DNA of 64,000 nt from Solen grandis (lineage: Eukaryota > Mollusca > Bivalvia > Adapedonta > Solenidae), in assembly GCA_021229015.1 (NCBI GenBank), contig CM037792.1, positions 37,445,398-37,509,397 on the forward strand, given 5' to 3'. This document shows, piece by piece, positions 56,321 to 64,000 of this stretch (its first letter is position 1; the number at the start of each line of letters is the position of its first letter). The notes below the pieces were generated by a model. It did no database searches and was not told where the DNA came from. It saw only the letters and a list, made by a program, of their open reading frames with translations. A program made the position numbers and the translations under genes.

Positions 56321-56460
56321 GCTTGACTTGACATGACTTTACTATTTCAGTTTACCGTCGCCTCGACAGTATTTCAGTCGTATAGCGACGTCCAGCTAAT
56401 AACAGGTGGGGGAAGACCCCGAATGCACGGAGACATCCTGGTAGAACCACTGATCTACCA
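56321..56460 (-). mobile_element. SINE family 1, truncated copy
   Basis: It carries the TTTACCGTCGCCTCGACAG and TATAGCGACGTCCAGCTAAT blocks and stops at GAACCACTGATCTACC, lacking the CCAGCTGG part and the head. Confidence 0.8.
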
Positions 56461-56766
56461 TAATCTCCTCTACCTTAATACATATTATCGCAGTAAGAAT
56501 AATTATAAATTACGGATCTTTACCATGATCATCATGTGAAATCGGGGAGAAAAAAATACATTCAAAGAATGACTAACTTCCAAGTATTGTTTTAGTTTGT
56601 GTCAAAAGCATAGACCTGTATACTTTTTAAAAAATAAATAAACTTTTAGTTTATTTGCATCCAAAACATTATGCAGTTAGATTTAAGTTTGTTTCGCTTT
56701 GCATCTTGGTTTGTTAAAATTCCAGAACCTAGGCATAAGTGTTACAATTTTTTTATGTCCTAATTA

Positions 56767-57966
56767 CAATGTTTGGTTTTCAAAGAAAAAAATGTTTGCT
56801 ATTCAAGCTTTGCTGTTGGTTCTGATGAATACTTTTACAGCATGCTGTTAATTCTTCTTCCACATAGATGTGAAGCTGATTTGTTGAGTGGTTTTGAGTC
56901 GGCTCAGCATTTCAAGCAAAGAAAGACTTTTTTTTATCTAACAGAGGAAATTGAAAATGCTGTGAGGAGAATACAAATGTATGAAACGGAACTGTCAAAA
57001 TAACTCTTGTGAACCTCATACTGATGAAGGAAATGACCAATGTGCCAATCTTCCATCAATGTCTTTTAATGACAGCTGTGCATATATCCTTTCTAGTACT
57101 GATGAGGTGTGTCTATAGAAAGCCAAAATGAAGTTACCCTTAAACTGCATAGTTAAAGCTGTGTTATGTCTGCTTCTGAGTGTAGGAAATGATACTTCAT
57201 GCTGACTAAAAGCAAAAGCAAGCTGTTAACCATGTCCAGTCACAAAAAGACTTCAGAGCTTTTTCATTTCTTTATTACTGGCGGTGCCGGCACAGGGAAA
57301 TCATTTGTATTAGGAAATCCCGAATAATTGTAGAATATTTACAAATTTTTACTATTTCTCATATAGGCATATCACCTGTTGTTGTTTGTGCTCCAACAGG
57401 AACAGCTGCTAGGGACATCCATGGAAGTACAATTCATAGTCTCCTTCAAATCTCTGCCACAAGATACCACCATGAACATGTATGCTCTATCAAAACTTCA
57501 GAGAATATTTTGTTCTGTAACTACAAAAATTATTGATGAGATCAGTATGGTGAGTGATACAAATGTTAACATATGTCAGTAGAAGACTTTTTGAGATAAA
57601 AAAATAATGAATATGATTCTGGAAATATGAATGTGATTGTTGTTGGGGATTTCTTTCAGCTGAGGCCAGTAAATGGAGAGTTTGCTTTTCATTATAGACT
57701 AATTTATGCAGTTATTCAGACCATTTTTTCTGATACAGAATAGGAGACAAAGTAGTGATAGCACTTACGCAAAGCTCTTAAATAGAGCTAGAGTAGGCTT
57801 TCTATCAAATGATGATACCTCTCTTCTCCTATCTAGACTTAACTTTGACCAGGAGCTCACTCGAAATATTTTACACATTTTTCCATTGCGTTCTGATGTA
57901 AATAAATATAATTTACAACATATACAAGCTTTAAATTTCAATAAGTATCAGCCACAGGTACTTTAG
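56767..57966 (+). pseudogene. Helitron-type PIF1 helicase relic
   Basis: Fragments in several frames line up in the order of a PIF1-family helicase. A segment near 56870 (CEADLLSGFESAQHF) resembles the region upstream of the helicase in Helitron proteins. Motif I, GGAGTGKS, is at 57280. CAPTGTAARDIHGSTIHSLL follows near 57390, in another frame, then DEISM near 57535 and VVGDFFQLRPV near 57640. Stops and frameshifts separate them, so no protein is made. Host PIF1 is the alternative, but the decay and the Helitron-like N-side segment favour a transposon. It could be a remnant of the machinery that moved the core-repeat elements, which is inference. Confidence 0.75.
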
Positions 57967-57985
57967 GACAGGACCCTAGCTGTGA

Positions 57986-58008
57986 CCCCCCCCCCCCCCG
58001 CCCCCCGC
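57986..58008. repeat. Poly-C tract
   Basis: Runs of C broken by single G, just after the helicase relic. Confidence 0.9.
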
Positions 58009-58070
58009 CTTCACACACACGAAACGCTTTGAATATAGCGGTTTTCGACGTTAATTCGCCATTATATTGA

Positions 58071-58506
58071 GTCGCAAAAGTACCATAAGTTACTGGTCTA
58101 TCGAGACAGATTTAAACAACAGGGAAATCAAAGACATGTACACATTTGTTGCATACTGTGTTATTTTGCAAAGTGCATCAAACATTTTTTGCTGTATCCA
58201 TGTATTAATTTATAACTTTGTTGATATGTTATTAAAGAAGCAATTAAAAAAATATGACAATTATTAAGTAGTATGTTATATTCTCATACCACTATTTTAT
58301 ATTTTAACCTACTAATATGTTCTGTTAACCCCTTATTGAAGAAAGAACAGGAATATGCACATTTCAGCCAACAAAAGAAAAAAGAACCAAATCTATTTCT
58401 ATGAAAATGACCAAAATATGTATACATACATATGTAAAATGTAATCAAAGACATTTAATGAATTGGAACCTTTTTTTCTTAGTACATGTAAATAAAATAT
58501 ATTCAA

Positions 58507-58562
<56 letters not shown>

Positions 58563-58726
58563 ACTGTACATAAAAATTGCTTGCATGCAATCATGTTGTA
58601 TACATAGTGTGGAAAGAGTTCCCACACTACGGGAATATATATTTATATATCTCACATAATGTTATAATATTAATGACAATGCAATAATTTTTCACATCAA
58701 TCAAAACACATTTCTTTCTATCCGAT
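58071..58726. repeat. 650-bp duplicated block, copy 2 (target of the LTR element)
   Basis: It starts GTCGCAAAAGTACCATAAG and matches 46413-47068. It contains an AT microsatellite at about 58516-58560 where the other copy has unique sequence. It ends at TATCCGAT, immediately followed by the LTR. Confidence 0.85.
58516..58560. repeat. AT microsatellite
   Basis: About 22 AT units inside the duplicated block. Confidence 0.95.
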
Positions 58727-59302
58727 TGTTATGACTAATTTGATGAAATTGCGCAACAAAGAAAAGCCAGCAACAAACTAGTTAACTAAATATATTTTAA
58801 TTATAAACAAGTAACAAATATCAATATGAATATCACAACATACAGTGTCTTAAAATAATTATAACAAATTAGTTTGATCCTTGTCTGATTGATAAAATTT
58901 AAATATAACCTGAGTAATCCAAAAGATATGTCCTTTATCCAAAAGTAAGTCCGAAATGAATTCCACACTGTTGAATGACCCACACTTGATGAATTGCTGC
59001 CAAAAACAAGTCTTCTATAACAAATCTCCTCAACAAGTCTAAAAGTCAATAACCAGTCTGCTCTCCCTAAAAATCCCTTCCTTATATATACATAAGCAAA
59101 ATATTCTAGAAACAACCATACTATTCTTAAAAAAAGAATGTTCTAAAGTGTAAACAAGTTACATAAGACTTCTAGAATTTTCCATAGAAAGAAAGAACGT
59201 TGGGCCAATCCAGAACAAACTAGTAAACAAGTTATTCTTAGAATAGGGAGTTCCCTCTACAGTGATGTGTATAAATAACTAGGTTAGGTGTAATATGTAA
59301 CA
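58727..59302 (-). repeat. 3' LTR of the retrotransposon
   Basis: 576 bp, with ends TGTTA and TAACA forming the usual short inverted repeat. It starts right after TATCCGAT of the host repeat. It matches the partial LTR at 63588-64000. Confidence 0.9.
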
Positions 59303-59317
59303 CCTCCCCTCCTAAAG
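59303..59317 (-). promoter_or_regulatory. Polypurine tract
   Basis: On the minus strand CTTTAGGAGGGGAGG lies directly against the 3' LTR, the expected position of the primer for plus-strand DNA synthesis. Confidence 0.85.
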
Positions 59318-59593
59318 AAAAATGATTTATGTAATAAATCTTTTTAGGTTATTATGATTACAATATAAAATACAATAAACACAAATTAAATTACAGTAGA
59401 CAAGAGAAATTAAACATGCCTAGATAAGATGTCATTTCAAACATAATTTAAATGCACATTACACGCGTGACAAAGCATCTGGAATGATATTGTCCTTTCC
59501 TTGAATATGTTTAACATCAAGGTCAAATTCTTGCAACATTAAACTCCACCTTAACAATCTTTGATTTTTGTTTTTTAACTTATGCAAGAAACT

Positions 59594-60142
59594 TTAAGGA
59601 TTGTGATCACTAAAGACATCAATGGGTTTTTGTGATGAAGTCAAATAAACTTCAAAATGTTGAACAGCAAGTACAAGAGCAAAACACTCTTTTTCTATTG
59701 TAGAGTAATTTCTTTGATGTTTGTTAAATTTCTTTGAAAAATAACAAACAGGGTGGTCAACTCCATTATTGTCTTCTTGTAACAGAACAGCACCAGCACC
59801 AACATCACTAGCATCCACAGCTAGCTTGAAACATTTATTAAAATCTGGTGCTAATAGAACTGGTGCGCTCTTGAGTATGGCTTTTAACTTTTCAAATACT
59901 ATTTAACAGTCATGATTCCAAACAAAGGCTTTACCTTTTTTAAGCAGATTTGTCAAAGGCTCAGAAATTTCTGAAAAGTTCTTACAGAATTTTCTGTAAT
60001 ATCCAGCCATACCAAGAAATCGCATCAGCTGTCTTTTACATAAAGGTATTGGAAATTCTGAAATTGATTCAACTTTTGCATTCACAGGTTTAACTTGACC
60101 CTGTCCCACAACATGTCCTAAAAAATTAATGATGCATGACAA
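59594..60142 (-). pseudogene. Retrotransposon RT tail and RNase H, broken
   Basis: Two open frames carry the region. The upper one (59903-60142) holds the RT connection segment with FLGHVVGQG and RFLGMAGYYRKF motifs. The lower one (59594-59818) holds the RNase H start MDASDVGAGAVLLQED, the Glu in STIEKE and the Asp in FSDHNP, so the D-E-D catalytic set is visible. A stop follows HNP, and the frames are separated by about 85 bases containing a stop. Confidence 0.85.
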
Positions 60143-61329
60143 AATTCACTTTTAGCCAGGTTGATGGTCAACTTTGTATCACTTAATCTGCTGAAGAATT
60201 CTCTGATGATCCTCAGATGTTCCTCAAATGTGTCGAAATAGATGATGACATCATTGATGTAAGCATCACAACCGTCAAGGCAGGATATAACACTATTTAT
60301 GAGCCGTTGAAAGGTGGCCGGTGAATTTTTCATACCAAAAGGCATTACTTTGTACTGATACAGCCCATCGGGTGTAACAAATGCTGACAGTTCTTTGGCA
60401 CGATCTGTAAGTGGGACCTGCCAGAATCCTTTCAATAAGTCAAACTTTGTGACATATCTGGCTTTTCCAACTTTATCGATGCAGTCGTCAATTCTGGGTA
60501 TTGGGTATGAGTCTGTTTTAGTGATAGCATTGATTTTACGGTAATCAGTGCACATCCGATACGTGCCATCTGGTTTTGGTACAAGAATACATGGTGAACT
60601 GTAGTTACTTTGACTTGATTCGATGAAGTCATTTTCAAGAAGATACTTAACTTCATTTTTCAAATAATTTTGTTTCGCTGGATTCATTCTGTAAGGATGT
60701 TGTTTGACATTGTTTAATGTCTGATGAAATCTTTCTAAAGCACCTTGACTTTCAGGGTGATAAGCAGAAGACCTATATTGATGAATACCTAATTCATGCA
60801 TGACTTGTTGAAATATGCCTGACATGAAATTTGAGCCTTGATCAGACTGAACTGATTTGGGAAGACCAACAAAAGTAAAAAACTTCACAAGGGCTTTAAC
60901 AATGGTCTTGGACTTTATATTTCGCAAAGGTACTGCCTCAGGAAAACGAGTTGAAGCACACATTACGATTAAAAGATACTCATTCCCTGATTTTGTTTTG
61001 GGCAGAGGTCCAACACAGTCAATGAGAACTCTACTAAACGGTTCCTCAAATGCAGGAATAGGATGTAACTCTGCTTTGGGAATTGTTTGATTTGGTTTAT
61101 CCACCATTTGACAAGTATGACAAGAGTTACAGTAATGAGACACATCTGATTTTAAACCAGGCCAGAAGAAGTGATTTAAGATTTTGTTATAAGTCTTGTT
61201 TATAACTAAGTGACCTGACATTGGTGTTTCATGAGCCAGAGTAAGTATTTCCTCGCGATATTGCTTTAGAACTACAATCTGATGGTTAACCATCCATTCA
61301 TCATCGGCTGAACAGCAGGTGGTCTCCAT
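60118..61329 (-). pseudogene. Retrotransposon integrase-reverse transcriptase frame
   Basis: One 403-codon frame contains first an HHCC zinc-binding region (H-x6-H ... CNSCHTC), then the integrase core with its three acidic residues (in VLIDCVG, SDQGSNF and HPESQGALERF), and then RT beginning HPYRMNPAKQ. Only a few residues separate the integrase Glu motif from RT, so the C-terminal part of integrase and any linker are missing. This points to an internal in-frame deletion. The RT catalytic Y-x-D-D reads YIND (60250-60261), which should abolish polymerase activity. The frame stops at 60118 within RT. Confidence 0.88.
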
Positions 61330-62597
61330 TTTCTCATAAGGACACCGTCCCTTTCATAATATCCCACTGGAACACGTGAAATCTCGTTCTCGGGTAAAAC
61401 CTTTTCAAACAAGCATGAAATATCAGGGTCATTATTTTGATCCTGAATAAGTTGTGACCTTGACCTTAAGTCATAACTTTGCAATTTTGAAGCATGGTCA
61501 TCTAAAGACAATGTTGACTCATTAGAATGCGATGTACTCACATGATTCAAAAATGGGCTATTTGCCTCATTATAAATCTGACCTATGAAAGTGTCAGCCA
61601 AGTCAACATCAGAAGTGACATTTTCCTCACTATTGACGGCTTTATTAACCGTGTCACTAATGGCTTTTCTTGCCATGGCTCGAGTAACTGCACATAAAGG
61701 ATAAAGATCAGGAATTTCCTGCTCAATAGGATCAGGTATACTGTCCATGATAGGTGTGTCAGTTACAAGTGGATTAACCACAACCTTATCCCCAGCTAAG
61801 TCATTGCCTAGCAACAAATGAATACCTTTAAATGGTAATGAAGATCTAAGACCAACAGACACTGGCCCAGTAACCAAGGCGGATGATAAATAAACATTAT
61901 GGAGGGGTACATTTAAAAATTCGCACTCTACACCCTGAACAAGGACGCTTTCCCCAGAAGAAGTCTTCTCAGAAAAAGGCAGGACATCTTTTAAAATAAG
62001 GGATTGAGAAGCTCCTGTGTCCCTCAAAATCTTAATAGGGGTAGGTGGGCATAAATCACTTTCAAGTAACACAAAACCATCAGAGATGAATGGCTCATAA
62101 ACCTCCATAACAGAATCCGATCTAGGTTCTGAAACCAAAACATTATGAATAGGCTCTTTTGCCTGAACAAATGAAACAGGTTCAATGACCTTATCAAAAA
62201 TGTTATTTTTAACACAAATCTGTGGCCTTGATTTTAAAGTGGTAAGACCGGTGGGTTTAACATCATCACCAGACTGCCTCCTTTTAAGTTTAAAACAGTC
62301 TGAAATAAGATGAGATAAGGGTTTATTTTCAGAAGCTGGTGTTGGCTTGTGAAATTTGAACTGACTTGAACCGCCAGTAGAATTGCCGTTTTGAGAACTG
62401 GCAAATTGATAAGAACTAGTACTTCTAGTATTACTTAGTGTGGGAGTGGGCCTAGGTTTGTTTGTAAATGAGACTTTATGAGTCAGAGAATAGTCATCAG
62501 CCAATCGGGCAGCTTCTTCTAAAGTTTTGACTTGTTTTTCATCAAGAAAGGACTTAACATCAGGTTGAATACAATGTTTAAACTCTTCAACAGGCAT
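61272..62597 (-). pseudogene. Retrotransposon gag C-terminal and protease frame
   Basis: 441 codons. The N-terminal part continues gag after an in-frame TAG just upstream (about 62633). A retropepsin-type active site, DTGAS, lies at about 62010-62021, followed by the protease core (GNDLAGD) and a linker with TRAMARK. The frame overlaps the integrase frame by 58 bases (61272-61329) in the -1 relation. A typical slippery heptamer is not evident, so a one-base deletion is the simpler reading. Confidence 0.85.
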
Positions 62598-63412
62598 GAG
62601 CTGACGTAATTTTTCATGACTTTGTTCTATTTTCTAAGATAAACACCAGCGATCAAATAATTGTTCTTTTGTTCTAGCAAACTCAGCATGTGTTTGACTA
62701 GTTTCTTTTTTACAATTTCTAAATTTCTGTCTGTATGCTTCAGGAACAGGAACAAGTTCGTAACTTTTTAAAATTAGCTCTTTAACTTTGTCATAATCAG
62801 AACACTGTTCAATACTTAATTGTGTGTAAATTTCACGAGCTTTTCCTGTCAGTACACTTTGTAAAAGTAAAGTCCAATGTTCTTTTGGCCACTTTAAATA
62901 TTCTGCAACTTTTTCAAAATGTAAGAAATATTTGTCAACATCTTTTTCTTGAAATATGGAGGAACAAGTCTTATATTTTTAGTCACATCAAAAGGTTTGT
63001 TTGTGAAAAGTGTAGTCTGATTTGCCTGTTCAAATTCTTTCATTCTTAATTTAAATTCTCTTTCTTCTCTTCTTTCCTCTAGATCAAATCTCAATTTTTC
63101 CAACTCTAATTGACGCTCTCTTTCTTCTTTTTCCAATCTCACTTTCGCTTCTCTTTCTTCTTTTTCTAATTTCATTTTCTCTAACTGAATTTTTAATTCC
63201 AAATCTGATGTACTTTCTTTAACTAAAGATAAAAATCATAAGACAAAGTGTCTTCATCAACTAATGTTTGAATTAAAATGTTAAAAATTTCATGTTTGCG
63301 CATAGCCAGACACTTTGTAATGATCAACAATATCAAGCAAATCAGACTTTTTTGCCAAAAGAATTTCCTCCTGGGTAGGCGAAGCAATGAATTTCTCCAA
63401 ATTGAATGCCAT
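62598..63412 (-). pseudogene. Retrotransposon gag N-terminal region, broken
   Basis: An ATG at 63412 opens a frame beginning MAFNLEKFIASPTQEEIL, typical of gag start regions in this group. The frame breaks near 63300 and again near 62960. Between lies a long Glu/Lys/Arg-rich probable coiled coil (63000-63190, for example LEKEERERQLELEKLRF). A capsid-like region follows at about 62640-62960 and ends with an in-frame TAG near 62633. Confidence 0.75.
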
Positions 63413-63566
63413 GATAGTTTGCTGCCGGTTTTACACAAGAAAACAAAAGAAACGTTCAATTTCAAATATTGAGTTAAAATATAAGTATGTCCCTTTTATT
63501 AAATACTCCGAAAAATAGGTATGTCCCTTTAAAATTATGCCAAAAATTCTAGACGAAAATGTTTTT

Positions 63567-63584
63567 CTCCCGGACGAGCCCCCA
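63567..63584 (-). promoter_or_regulatory. tRNA-Pro-type primer binding site
   Basis: On the minus strand TGGGGGCTCGTCCGGGAG starts 3 bases after the 5' LTR. It matches the 18-base complement of the tRNA-Pro 3' end, as used by well-known proline-primed retroviruses, at 17 positions. Confidence 0.85.
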
Positions 63585-63587
63585 ATT

Positions 63588-64000
63588 TGTTACGACCAAT
63601 TTGATGAAATTGCTCAACAAAGAAAAGCCAGCAACAAACTAGTTAACTAAATATATTTTAATTATAAACAAGTAACAAATATCAATATGAATATCACAAC
63701 ATACAGTGTCTTAAAATTATTATAACAAATTAGTTTGATCCTTGTCTGATTGATAAAATTTAAATATAACCTGAGTAATCCAATAGATATGTCCTTTATC
63801 CAAAAGTAAGTCCGAAATGAATTCCGCACTGTTGAATGACCCACACTTGATGAATTGCTGCCAAAAACAAGTCTTCTATAACAAATCTCCTCAACAAGTC
63901 TAAATGTCTGCTCAATAACCAGTCTGCTCTCCCTAAAAACCCCTTCCTTATATATGCTTGAGCAAAATATTCTAGAAACAACCATACTATTCTTCAAAAA
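63588..64000 (-). repeat. 5' LTR of the retrotransposon (truncated by window end)
   Basis: It starts TGTTACGACCAATTTGATG in plus orientation and matches the left LTR for the remaining 413 bp, with scattered substitutions and one small indel near 63908. Its outer end and any target duplication lie beyond the window. Confidence 0.9.

Larger units (their letters stand above)
58727..64000 (-). mobile_element. Gmr1-like Ty3/gypsy LTR retrotransposon (continues past window)
   Basis: A minus-strand element, cut at the right by the window edge. It has LTRs on both sides, a primer binding site, gag, protease, integrase, reverse transcriptase and RNase H, in that order, then a polypurine tract. Integrase upstream of RT is the copia-like order, but the RT and RNase H sequences are of Ty3/gypsy type, a combination known for the Gmr1 group first described from deuterostomes. 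By eye the two LTRs differ at roughly a dozen sites over the 410 bp that can be compared. Coding regions carry stops, frame changes and a deletion, so this copy cannot encode a working set of proteins. Confidence 0.88.

Noticed and set aside
61272..61329. Programmed -1 ribosomal frameshift between protease and integrase frames
   Set aside because: The relation is -1, but no standard slippery heptamer is evident and the element carries other breaks, so a one-base deletion is simpler.

Overview
This window is animal nuclear DNA, most likely from a marine bivalve mollusc. It is AT-rich, genes are split by GT-AG introns, and short interspersed repeats are dense. The clearest clue to the group is a recurring repeat made of about 145-bp core units, an ACGG-type microsatellite and hairpin ends, which is the layout of the bivalve CvA/pearl-type non-autonomous elements. 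Species is not determined. A 100-N gap at 36292-36391 marks a scaffold join.

Four host genes can be supported by splice signals, reading phase and protein motifs. (1) 10.6-12.7 kb, plus strand: a two-exon 423-residue protein with an unrecognised N-terminal region and a C-terminal CARD-like death fold. (2) 23.7-32.9 kb, minus strand: three exons of a Gln/Ser/Pro-rich four-finger C2H2 protein resembling the ZNF384/rotund family. One intron has a GC donor, and the frame is broken by one base in each of two CAG-rich tracts. (3) 38.0-45.1 kb, plus strand: the last four exons of CIAO3 (NARFL/IOP1), a cytosolic Fe-S cluster assembly factor. The N-terminal half is absent and the assembly gap lies upstream. 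(4) 48.2-54.8 kb, minus strand: a two-exon 1187-residue secretin-like seven-transmembrane receptor of Methuselah/adhesion type with a long secreted ectodomain.

The last 7 kb is transposon territory. At 56.8-58.0 kb lies a decayed PIF1-type helicase of the Helitron kind. From 58727 to the window edge lies a minus-strand LTR retrotransposon with both LTRs (the 5' LTR is cut by the window end), a tRNA-Pro-type primer binding site, gag, a DTGA protease, and then integrase placed before reverse transcriptase and RNase H. That pol order is the one known from Gmr1-type Ty3/gypsy elements. The copy is defective, with stops, a mutated RT catalytic motif and missing sequence between integrase and RT, yet its LTRs are still similar.

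Between and inside the genes are at least six copies of the 145-bp-unit repeat or relatives, seven copies of one tRNA-headed SINE, two copies of a second, three families of MITEs beginning TTAACCC, four copies of a GAATTCCACC-ended MITE (three of them in CIAO3 introns), TA-flanked pogo/Tigger-like elements including a nested pair, a 450-bp foldback palindrome and many microsatellites. The first 10 kb has no recognisable gene.
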